Assembly (NCBI GenBank): GCA_013115145.1
Contig: JAAPAO010000171.1
Location: 1 to 58,012 of the forward strand
Reading direction: 5' to 3'
From: Perkinsus chesapeaki
Taxonomy: Eukaryota > Perkinsozoa > Perkinsida > Perkinsidae
DNA: 58,012 nucleotides
In this document: positions 35,800 to 45,168 of the stretch, one piece after another
Layout of the letters: each line of letters opens with the position of its first letter
Position numbering within the stretch: the first letter of the stretch is position 1
The notes under the pieces: model-generated
Seen by the model: the letters and a program-made list of their open reading frames with translations, nothing else
Databases searched by the model: none
Told to the model about the DNA's origin: nothing
Program-made: the position numbers and the translations under genes

Positions 35800-36462
35800 A
35801 TGATGATTTATGCCTACGGTATTCTCGGGCGCTTGTTTGGAATTGTACTGACGGCAAAAAGTGCTGTCATAATTCACCTTATATTAGTCGATACGTGCAT
35901 TTGGTTGCCGTTTGTCTGTATCGGGATGGTCACAGGGAAGGTCTTTTTGGTATCAGCGGGGACCTGCGATAAATAATGCCTTTGGGAGTTTAGCACCCAC
36001 CTTTATTGGGCGGATAATCACTATGTGCCACTGTGGGAGAACTGACGGCGAAAATGTGGTTCCTTTACAAGCAGAAGACTTTCGCAACGTTGGCCCATTA
36101 GGCTTCCTGCTTCATTATATACTGATTGCGCTACATCACTTGTTAAGCCCCATTACCTCTATGGGAGGCAACCCCTATGAAAGCGCCGCCTCCGAGCATC
36201 GACCCGAGCACCTGGCAGCAGCGACGGAAATATCGAATGAGAGTAAGGACACAGCGAGGTCGATGTAAGTCTATTAGCGGTCCAAGGACTCACTTGGTGG
36301 TCCTTTAGCTCGGACGGAAGCTTTATATATGAGGACGCAATAGAACCAGAGAGCTACGGTCCAGAGGAAGGGGAACCTGCGCTACAGGCTATTATACCTC
36401 CACTTCCAACTCCCCCTGCTGCTTCTTCTCCTTCTCTACGTAGGTTCGGTAATTCGTTTTGA
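35800..36462 (+). CDS. Small membrane protein, about 196 aa, 3 exons
   Basis: Exons 35800-35928, 35957-36264 and 36309-36462 join in frame. The N-terminal exon is hydrophobic (GILGRLFGIVLTAKSAVIIH, LVDTCIWLPFVCIGM). A third membrane span follows in exon 2 (LGFLLHYILIALHHLLSPIT). The C-terminus is acidic and Pro-rich (EDAIEPESYGPEEGEPALQA, IPPLPTPPAASSPSLRR). The first intron would be only 28 nt (35929-35956), shorter than any other accepted here, so that junction is doubtful. No family was recognised. Confidence 0.45.
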
Positions 36463-37278
36463 GTTAGGTCAGCATCGGGCACCTGGGCGTGAAGAAATGC
36501 ACGCTTCTCCTGTAGCTTATCTTATGCAGGAATCATCCGCGAAACTCTCTTCGTGGCCGCTGGTACATGATCAGTGGCTGTGATAGCCAATATATTGACT
36601 CTTCGTCGGAATGACTTCTTGATTGAGCTCGAGTCGGGCAGTCACCGCGAAACACGCCGGACGGATGCCCGATCATACCTACCGATATAGCGAGGCCGCA
36701 CGTTTATAACAAGTGGGACGAAGGGAACTCCGTAGCTCATGACGAGGGACTTTTGGTTGGAAGGAAAAGCAGACATCTCACTGTGAAAGGTTGAGGAAAT
36801 ATGGCGGCAAAAGGAACAGATGGAAGCTGGTGCTTGGTGACTTGGAGCTACAGTTGGTCGAATTGGAGGCGCACGGGAGAGCATCTGCGTGATACGTGTC
36901 GGCGGCAGTGCAAATACCAAAGTGTGGTTCGAGCTTTAATAGCACCTATTACTATTCTATTTACTTATTTTATGAGACCAGTATTGTTCAGCAAGTCCTA
37001 TCTACTGTTGTGTTATTGAAGGTCGTATTGAACCAATATACAGCCATTATAGATTCATCTGTAATATCACAGAAAACGCCGCGCTCGCTCTCTAGTACTA
37101 ATTCTCTCTTTTCCATCTATCGCTTCCATAAGGCTGTGCACTGTAATTGGTTGACATACTTTATATCACTATTTATAAATGACCTCTCTAAGCTGCCCGT
37201 GGGTTAGGGTGCTCTATAGGTTAATGAGTCCGGCTACGGTGACGGCTACGTTTTTCAGCTAGCAGGTTGAGTTTTGAT
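36463..37278. other. Spacer within the plus-strand cluster
   Basis: No exon chain was found. The frames at 36642-36920 (-), 36801-37019 (+) and 36896-37207 (+) lack domains. This is the largest gap in the 31.7-44 kb gene cluster and lies directly upstream of the glycerate kinase gene, so it may hold its promoter; no element was identified. Confidence 0.35.
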
Positions 37279-39083
37279 ATGGTTGCTAAAGCGTATCCTG
37301 CTGTGTCCTCACTTCCCCCCTCTGCCCGACAAGCAGTCTCTAAAGCCGTTGATGGAGTTTATACTCCTTTAGTTGAATTCATTATAGATGAAGCATCCCA
37401 GTTAACAGGAAGGCCCCTTATCGTTGGTGTATCAGGGGGACAAGGAAGTGGCAAGACCACAACTACTAGAGTAGGCCAACCCGTCCCAATCTTTTTGCCC
37501 TTCGGGCGCTCTTCACTTCGGAAGATACTGTTCAGAATTTCTCAGTCGTGCGGCAAAAATCATTCTCGAATCTCTGCGAAAAGTAAATGAAGTCACGCAG
37601 AATTTTGAGAAGCTCCGTCCGCCTCTAGCTTTTGAACTTAGCGAACTTAGCTCGGAGTCGGCGCAGGTGAAGGAGCCAATCACCGCTGATCATATTTGTG
37701 AAACTCAACTCGTTGGGATGCTTAAGAGAAATGGCAGGGAGCTAGGGTTGTTGGATGCCTGCGAATTTCCTCTTTCTTTCGGACAGATCTTGTCATTGCT
37801 GGGATGCGATATCAGGATAGGATTGCAACACTGTTAGTCTTAGCTGGTCTGTTGCCTTTCCAGGTGCTACAAAGCATGATAGCCTCCAACACTCAGCGCC
37901 GGTGTATTGGTATATCACTGGATGACTTTTACTTGTCCAAGGAGGATCGCGTTAGGAAGGCCTCTACGACCGGCATCGAGGCTTTGAGGACGCGGGGGCC
38001 TCCGGGCACGCACCAGACAGAGCGGTTAATGAAGGTGAGCAGCAACTTTGGTAACTCGTAGGAGAGACAACGATATACATGTTTCAGCGCATTTCGCCTA
38101 CCTTATTGTTATACACAGGCTGACACTTTGCCTTTTGGGCCTCTATTCAGGGGAACTCTCGCATGTCACGGTCAACGCCTAGTGCTTGTGGATTGCGGTT
38201 AATAGTCGATAGAAGAGAGTTGAGTCATTTTGGCAGTCCGCCTACGCCTCTTTATTCGTAAATTGAGCTTTCTTAATCAGCAACTTTTAACTTCTCCATT
38301 CGCCGAATCGGCGGCTCTGTTGTCGAAATTGACTCTAAGACTACTTCGCCAGCTTCGAGCTTCAAGCTCGCACCCTACTGAAGGCTGTCCGTACAGGTGC
38401 TCGCTGATCTCCATGACCCCAACCGAATCGGCCAACCGCTACTTCTGCCACATTTCGATAAGTCGCTGGATACTACAGTTGAGGATGAGGAGGTCCCTGG
38501 CCTCGATGCCGGGGACGTATTCCTGCTGGAGGGATGGTACGTCTCTGCCATCTTTGATAAACTATAGCAATCCCGCTCAGGTGTGTTGGCGCTCCACCAC
38601 CGTTGCCCGATGAACCTGCCGGTTCTATGAACGACATCGATGCTGACTTGGAGTTCCGAGAGTTTGTAGATGACGAGCTGCGCGGCATTTACTCCGAAGT
38701 TTGGGCGCAGCTAGATATCCATGTGCACTTGCAAGTAGGACCGTCACGATGAAAAAGATTCTCTGAAACTTTTGGTTCGGAATCGTTGATAAATGTTGTT
38801 AAGTTTGCAGGTTCCGAACTGGCAGTGCGTCCTGAAATGGCGGCAAGACCAAGAGGATGAGCTGTGCCGAAGAGTCGGCGGGCAAGGTGTCAATGTGGAG
38901 GAGTTCTGCCGAGGCTATGAGAGGATAACGCGACGAATGCTGAAGTGGTGCCCCCTACAGGCCGATGCGGTAGGAAGCCAAACTAGTACCCTATCTCCTA
39001 TACCGTTTTATCAGGTCATTTACCTTGACGAGGACCATCAGATATCTGGCTGCCGGATTGGCCATCCGGGAGACGATCGATGA
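37279..39083 (+). CDS. GLYK: D-glycerate 3-kinase (GLYK family), 294 aa, 6 exons
   Basis: Exons 37279-37470, 37864-38034, 38397-38536, 38581-38734, 38811-38969 and 39015-39083 are phase-consistent. The product is a P-loop kinase of the glycerate kinase / uridine-kinase-like group. GVSGGQGSGKTTTT at residues 50-63 is the Walker A loop. GISLDDFYLSKEDR (DDFYL at 84-88) and a following GPPGTHQTE match the glycerate-kinase 'SiDDFYLT...G.GTHD' block. LLPHFDKSLD and VFLLEGWYV-type residues match 'PRYDKS' and 'vlfEGW'. The C-terminus has VIYLDEDHQISG. The enzyme phosphorylates D-glycerate to 3-phosphoglycerate, a late photorespiratory step in plants and a serine/glycerate salvage step elsewhere. In a non-photosynthetic protist it could be a plastid-era relic (inference). 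Introns 1 and 2 (393 and 362 nt) are unusually long for this cluster. Confidence 0.82.
37475..37837 (+). other. Long open frame inside intron 1 of the glycerate kinase gene
   Basis: In the frame offset from the host exon, 120 codons are open without an ATG at the start. They include SEFLSRAAKIILESLRKVNE, AFELSELSSESAQVKEPITA and ACEFPLSFGQILSLLGCDIR, which read like real helical protein. The stop is at 37835-37837. No junction fuses it to the host exons in frame. It could be an exon of a nested or alternative transcript, or the remnant of a gene displaced by intron gain. Confidence 0.35.
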
Positions 39084-39195
39084 AATATGTCGCTTTGTGT
39101 TTCTATTGCTAGCTCGTATGAGCGCTTTTCTGTGATGCCCACCACTACGCTTTGCGTTCACCGCACTTCTCTAACAACAACGTCTTTCTGATAAG

Positions 39196-41392
39196 CATCT
39201 CTCCGGAGGGGATCCATTCACGACTGGCGTAACAATCCTACTACTGTTCGCACCGCATGCAACACCTCCCGCAACGGAAACAGTCCTGGCCGATTCGCCT
39301 AGCCCAGAATACTATCGGCGCGCTTCTGAGAAGTGAGCCGCTTCATCACACTGTGTGGCTTCATAACCTGCCCCCGCCGCCGCGGACAGGTGCTCCTCCG
39401 CGACCCTGTAGGGAGGTCGAGAACGAACTTCGAAACCTGAAGATGGGTCTCCAAGAGGTGCATCAGATCTATTCTGCCTTCTCACAGATAAAGCAGAATA
39501 GTATGCCTCCATAGCTCAGAGCTTCCAAAACTAGTAGTGTTGTAGGCACTAGGAGGCTTGTACTCACTGCAAGGGAGGTACCAACTGATTCCATCATCTA
39601 TCTGGTCAGAGACCGTCAAGAATACGTCTCTGGCATACTGCGGAGCTTGGTAAGATACTGTGTGCGAGTTCAAAGACCCGGCTGGACATTTGATCAACAC
39701 CTGACAAGTGTGACGTGGAATTATACAGTGTGTGGTTCAGGAAGAACACTTCTCCGACTTTATCTTTCTGGATTCCCTTGAAAGGGAATCCCTTGGATTT
39801 TTGCTCACTGTTCGTTTAAGTATGTCGCACGACTTACCGAGAGCTCCTAGGCCCATGCTCCAGCTTTCGAGCTGAGCTACAGCAGTACGGGGATATTTTC
39901 AGGTGGAGCTTGGAGGCTGCTTCGACACCGTTAAGTGGGATGATTTCCTTTATATCTTCCTCCGTTTTTGTTCCCTTTCCAAGATAGAGCTCTGTCAGCT
40001 TATGTTCCTCATAATTGTAAGTCGACGAGCCTCTCTTATTATCAGTAGCAGCTCAGGTGAAAGAAGTGAAGTCTTGGACCGTCCACTATTTGACCGCCTC
40101 TCAGCTAGATGAGTTTTACTCCAGGTAGGCCACAGAAGTGACATGTTGTCTTTTCATTACGTGAAACCATCTCAGATTTCACCACTGCCCAGTGCACTCC
40201 TTCGACACCCATGACATTCACTTCCGCAGATTGCCCTTGTCGAGATACTACACTAACGACTTTGTTGAACTTTGCTTTCGGTTCACCAAGATAATCAATC
40301 CTTTGGTACACTTGCAGAGGTCACGTTGCTTTCTGACTGTCGGCTTGCACAACCCACCAGGTCTATACAACGCAGTGTGCCGTCCGTAAGGTTCTGGGAC
40401 AACTATGATCGGACGGAAGTCTACAATCGAAAGCTCACGCTTGAATTCTTCCTTATCCGGAAAACACACTTGTTTTTGCAAGTAGCGTAACCTCTCGCGC
40501 GGCTCCGCGATAATCACGGCTCAGGGGGAACCATCTTTCCGTGAGAGCTGCGACATCCTGCTCCCAGCTGTGATGGGTGGCGATCCTCTAGTGACCGAAA
40601 TGCAAAATCGTGAAGTACCAAAACCTGAAGATAGCGCTCCCGCAGTCCGAAGCAGTAATAGTCCGAAGAGACGAGTCTCTTTGGGAGAGGTTCGCCCAGT
40701 TGCCGAAGCCAAAGTAGAGCCACTCAGCGCAGTAGAGCCCTTATCTGCTGGAGTACAGTCTCCAAATGCATACGCCCGACTGAACGAGCACCGGCATTCA
40801 AACGCCGAGCCGCCGCCGGTAGCTCATGGCTGAGCTGCAGGGGAGAACAGTGGACTACAGGTGGCCTCGGAGAAGCGAAGCTCTTTAACTGAGTTCGACA
40901 CTACCCTCAAGCTGCTCCCCAAAGTGTCTGCTGCATCAATGAAGGATCGTCCTTCTATGGCACGAGTAATGGAGAAAGTGAGATGCCAGGTCATTTGTCG
41001 GAGGCCAGCACACATCGTTCCCAGGCTAAAGTGACTGCTACATTTAAGAGCACGTTTGCAAAGAAGAAGCAGGCGCCTACCGAGGCCGACTCTGATGATG
41101 ATGTGCCGATTGATGAAAAGAATGTATATTCGGGATCCGCCGGCGGCTCGTATGCTTGTGCCAGATTTCCATTGAAAACGTCCCATCGTGGATGAGGTCT
41201 TTTGTGAGCCCACCAGTTAAGAGATCGGTCACCGAACGAGCCCAGGAAGCCGAGTTCATTCGAAAATGCCGTGAGAGGAAGGGCGACACTAAAAGCGTGG
41301 TCGGATGCTTCAGCTCCGCTTGGGAGGATCGTCTCGGCCTAGGTAACGCTGTTACAAGAAGGGCATCAGGCTCCGATACTAACCAGAGCTAG
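39196..41392 (+). CDS. Hypothetical protein with TM-like start, coiled coil and RVxF-like motif, 11 exons (start unresolved)
   Basis: Exons from about 39196-39332, then 39412-39500, 39546-39649, 39903-40016, 40057-40124, 40230-40319, 40361-40481, 40525-40818, 40861-40977, 41025-41123 and 41165-41392. All phases agree and most introns are 40-47 nt. Order: a hydrophobic stretch (GVTILLLFAPHA), a helix (EVENELRNLKMGLQEVHQIY), then a helical domain with EF-hand-like spacing but no clear Ca2+ loop (GGCFDTVKWDDFLYIFLRFC, NDFVELCFRFTKIINPLVHL). A basic Ser/Pro region follows with KRRVSLGEV, which fits the PP1-docking RVxF pattern. The charged C-terminus includes PSWMRSFVSPPVKRSVTERA. The reading only stays open if in-frame stops at 39512 and 40830 are spliced out, which two mini-introns do exactly. 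No family was named. Confidence 0.6.
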
Positions 41393-41570
41393 ACCCAAAT
41401 GAAGACCTACCATGGAATAGTAACTCTTGATGATGATGTGTCATTGAGCCTCTTGCTGTTGTGTTTCATACAGGGGCATCTATCTGCGCACGGGCAACTA
41501 TAGGGAGTGGTAGTTTTGGATACAAACATGGAATAGATTGGTGAAACTGCTAGGTTTGCTCTAGTTCGAG

Positions 41571-42599
41571 ATGCCCAACTCGCCAGTACTATTGAATTCA
41601 ACAGGTTGGCTCACTGAGTACCTCCCACCAGAGCTCATTCAATCGGCCGGCCAGGACCGTTCCGTGCTGGTTGTTTTTAAACCCGCCTTTTATCGGTGTC
41701 AGCTTCCCGACGATCATCCCGAAGATTCTCTGGTCTCTTGGCTGGTTCGGCGGTACACTATACCACCCGAACTGATGGATGATGAGCTAAACCCTGCCCT
41801 CAGCGGAGGAGGCGGATTCGGTCCGTTATGCCATCGACTGGACAAAGAAACGAGCGGTGAGCAGCTGTCTGCATCATCGCCCGGGCCAATCGCTCATAGG
41901 TCCGGTTTTGGTGGCGAGAACCATTGAAACGTGGAAGTTCATTCGACATCAATTCCAGCGGGAACAAGTCCAAAAGAGATACGTCTGTCTAGTCAGTGGG
42001 ACAATTTCGCGCGATAGTGGCGTCATCGATAGCCCGATTCGAGTGCGCCGAACAGACAAGCGTGGGTAGATTGTGGCGGTATTGGCTGCATGGTTCAAGC
42101 TTAGATACTTCTGCAGAGATCGGCTCTGGTCCGGCGTGCTCCTCGGCACACTCTGAGTTCCGCGTGCTCGAACGATACGAAGAAGGCTGCACGCTCGTGT
42201 CAGTGAAGATCACGACCGGCGTCACTCATCAAATTAGAGTAAGCTTTCCTGTCAGCTTACGTGATAGCTCAGGCTGGCCGTGCACAGGTACATATGGCCC
42301 AGGGACTTGGACACCCAATAGTTGGTGATAGAAAATACGGCAGCACCAGCAGACAGCCTGATCTGTCATTGGTGACAAGAGTGCCGGATAGAGTATTCCT
42401 TCATTGCTATGAACTTGGGTTCCGGTCGGAAAAAGACTCGGACCATCTCACGACAATCAAATGCTCGCTGCCAACTGAACTACGGAATGTGAGTTACCTG
42501 CTTCCTCGCGATCCACTCCGGGATTCGCTTCCTGCCGGCCGGCGGTCGAGTCCCTTGGTGCCCAGTATAGTGGTGACAGCGTTGAAGTATCTGTTGTAA
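41571..42599 (+). CDS. RluA-type RNA pseudouridine synthase, 298 aa, 4 exons
   Basis: Exons 41571-41856, 41900-42061, 42117-42238 and 42273-42599 join in frame, with introns of 43, 55 and 34 nt. The catalytic motif HRLDKETSG (Asp at residue 91) crosses the first intron and continues as GPVLVARTIETWKFIRHQF. Then come the usual strands REQVQKRYVCLVSG, LERYEEGCTLVSVKITTGVT leading into HQIR, and GLGHPIVGDRKYG with VFLHCYELGF. These are the RluA-family landmarks for enzymes that isomerise uridine to pseudouridine in rRNA, tRNA or mRNA. The protein lacks an S4 domain, and the N-terminus has no obvious targeting peptide. The 34-nt intron is the shortest well-supported one in the window, because HQIR and AGRAQVHMAQGLGHP must be joined across it. 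Confidence 0.88.
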
Positions 42600-42611
42600 C
42601 TGTTCGTCACC

Positions 42612-43319
42612 ATGTTGGAGCACTCGGCGGAACACGCCCGAAATGCCGCCCTCCTCGCCGTTTGCATTCAGACAGGTCTCTATCAGTTACTCTGGTCCCT
42701 CACTCCTACGTCAACCTGTCCCATACCACCAGAGCTCCGAGCATTGTTGGCAGGTCTCCTGGGTTTACCATTAGGCGCAGCTTCACGGCAGTGGTTAGGC
42801 TAGTTGCCAATACTGCTACTGTGTAATCTGCTCTCAGGCACATACCGTATTCCTCTTTGACTTCCCGGGTGGTGACAGCACTTGTGTCGGGTGAGGATGA
42901 ACGAGTGAAGGACTGCAACTCAAATACGACTGTCCGAAAGGAAATGCAGGACAATCTCCAGGTGCACGGTCGCCGAGGATTCCTTTGCCCAAGAACGTAC
43001 CTCATAATGGTCAGATATCCCGCTCTGCACAGCTTTCTTCCGACTGGTTCTTTTCGGTCCATCCAGAACTCTTCAAGAGGGACCTGAAAAAGGTTGAGGT
43101 GAGAGCCAATCAGGCAGCGGCGGTCTGGTGCCGTATTGTCTTCAGGGAATCACGGTTCGGGACACCAGCGATAAGCTCGGCATTCTCAAGGCTCAGTACC
43201 CATCTACGGACCGATCAGTGGATGCGCTCAAGACCACTCAAATTGCTTGGGGCCTCAAAAAGACGGAGATCGCAAAGCATCCTGTATCGGTGGCACCGCT
43301 AGGTTGGTTTGATCGTTAA
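42612..43319 (+). CDS. Hypothetical protein, 184 aa, 4 exons
   Basis: Exons 42612-42790, 42838-42890, 42950-43098 and 43146-43319 keep phase, with introns of 47, 59 and 47 nt. The ATG lies only 12 nt after the pseudouridine synthase stop codon. The N-terminus is hydrophobic and helical (NAALLAVCIQTGLYQLLWSL, LRALLAGLLGLPLGA), which may be a membrane or organelle-targeting segment. The middle has SSDWFFSVHPELFKRDLKKV, which resembles the 'FY.AVHPDLF' start of DUF4460/TCAIM-like or J-domain-like mitochondrial proteins. The C-terminus is KHPVSVAPLGWFDR. The family match is weak. Confidence 0.55.
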
Positions 43320-43491
43320 CTAGCTTCTGCTCAATAAGCCTGTGTTTTCGCCTGTAGAGGCAGGAGAGGATCTCTAATCGTAAAATTCATTTTGGGCTTC
43401 ATACTCAGTTCATTGAGTAACCCTTCGAGGCTTATCGTTAGGTGTTGCGACAGCTAAGCAACCTGCAAAAATCCGAATTGGAAAACCTGCA

Positions 43492-43972
43492 ATGAAACCG
43501 CGAAGTCCAAGAATTGAACCGAAGAAGCAGCACGCAGACCGGTCACAGCCGGCCTACGCCAGAGTTCGGCAAGATTTGTAGGCTAATCAGGAACGACTGC
43601 CGCCACACAATCTCGTGTCTCTCTTATCAGTTTTCAGACATACGACTATGGCAAGAAGGCTAGTCAACCATCCTCACGAGTCGGTGAGCTCGTGAATGAG
43701 GTTGTTAAGATTGTAGCGAATGCTTTACCGAGTGATGGCACATATGTTACATTGACTCAGCTAATTGAAGATCACACGGAAATACGGGATATCCTCAAGT
43801 TAGACAGATCATGGTGATTTCACTACATCCTCTCTCAATCAGATTGAACAGCGATCTCGGGAAGCCTCTTGTGGATGTCGCTCTGGTCCGTTCTATACTG
43901 GCAACCTACGGACGCAACAAGTTCAGATTTACCAATGTCGGAGTTGATACCAAAATAGCACACAAAAGTTGA
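43492..43972 (+). CDS. Hypothetical basic/helical protein, 129 aa, 3 exons
   Basis: Exons 43492-43577, 43631-43813 and 43852-43972 join in frame (introns 53 and 38 nt). The N-terminus is basic (MKPRSPRIEPKKQHADRSQ). The rest is a compact helical domain with VGELVNEVVKIVANALPSDG, YVTLTQLIEDHTEIRDILKL and LVDVALVRSILATYGRNKF, which looks like a winged-helix or HTH-type fold. An upstream in-frame extension without ATG exists to about 43450. No family was recognised. Confidence 0.5.
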
Positions 43973-43994
43973 GCTGCAAGATACCCTTGTCACG

Positions 43995-44428
43995 ATGGTC
44001 GTTGTTGTTGTGATATTATCATTTCTGCTCTATGTAACTCGAGTTATAAGTGTCACATTGTCAAAAATACCCCATGGGGACACACCGCCAGGAAGTAACT
44101 CTCCCGCTCAGTGCTTCACGTCAATGAGGCAAGTTACATCATGTAGATCTACAGCACCAAGTGCTGAGGACTTAGTGGTGGTTTACACAATATTCGATAT
44201 AGGATGCCCGAATCTTTTCTTGGACTGAATGGAGTGCCGTTCAGCAAAGGAGGCTCTCTGAAGGAAATGCAGTTGATCCGCCGAGGGATGTTGTCATACC
44301 GCACTGCACTGCTACACACGCTTACTCGAGGGAAGACGAAAAGGAGTCCCATACCGTTTGACACGAACTCGACCACCTTACCGGAATTTCTGTTCTCTCG
44401 TCGCTCGGCAAACGATCGTACTCTATGA
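43995..44428 (+). CDS. Two overlapping small frames (77 and 74 aa), uncertain
   Basis: The frame 43995-44228 begins with a strongly hydrophobic segment (MVVVVVILSFLLYVTRVISV), a plausible signal anchor. The frame 44204-44428 overlaps its end in another phase and encodes MPESFLGLNGVPFSKGGSLK followed by a basic region (RGKTKRSPIPFDTNST). They may be two exons of one gene, but I found no GT-AG pair with the right phase. They lie at the downstream edge of the plus-strand cluster. Confidence 0.35.
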
Positions 44429-44587
44429 ATGGTAATCCCCCCATATTTGCAAAGTTGAGGGGAACCCGACAGCTAAAGTTGATACATACATGTGATAGGA
44501 AGTATGTGTAGTTATGACGTCTCAGCGAGTATCATAGCTTGTTAGGGATTCTAACCATATCACGTCCACTTCAATACCCGCGAATGT

Positions 44588-44626
44588 GAGGACCATTTTC
44601 GCGAACTGTTCGCGAAAATAGTCCTC
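44588..44626. repeat. 39-nt near-perfect palindrome
   Basis: GAGGACCATTTTCGCGAAC and GTTCGCGAAAATAGTCCTC are reverse complements with one mismatch and a single-T loop. It lies between the plus-strand cluster and the convergent minus-strand TIR-like gene. Confidence 0.85.
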
Positions 44627-44628
44627 AT

Positions 44629-45168
44629 ATAAGCGCGCGCTTCGCAGTCTATGTTGCGCAGTGTATCAGTTGTACTGTGTAGCAGTTACACTTTAACTCA
44701 AGTGAGAGTAACTCTAAACTTAACTGGAAACTTGGCACACTTAGTTACCGATGCTGCTGCATAGCGACATTGCTCATAGCAAGCTCCTCTTCTCTTGGGC
44801 ATAATGCCGACACGGTGTGGGCGAGTTCCGACAGTAGCAGGAAGGGATCGAACACCATGGAAGGGAGTAAACTTGCTGCGTATAAGACTAACAATGTTGT
44901 TCGGATTTGACAGTAGGCTTGAGCCCTTATAAGGGGAACAGAGAGAGCTCAACTAAGAATAGACTGATCACGTATGGCCAACCAACGAACAAACAGTGCA
45001 CAGAAGTAATCTGGGCTCTCGTAAGGGAGCTACGGAATCTGTGCATAGGTTAGAAGGACTACAGCGTGATTTCTGCTCTCGTAAAGCGTAGGGTGATGAA
45101 CTGAAGAGACTAACAATATGATGTTATATCGACAATGAAATATCAGAAATTTTATGAACAGCGACGCG
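44629..45168. other. Spacer between convergent gene sets
   Basis: No gene is supported. The minus-strand frame 44698-44952 has no motif. A short direct repeat, GGGCTCTCGTAAGGGAGCTACG versus CTGCTCTCGTAAAGCGTAGG (45013 and 45072), is the only structure noticed. Confidence 0.35.
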
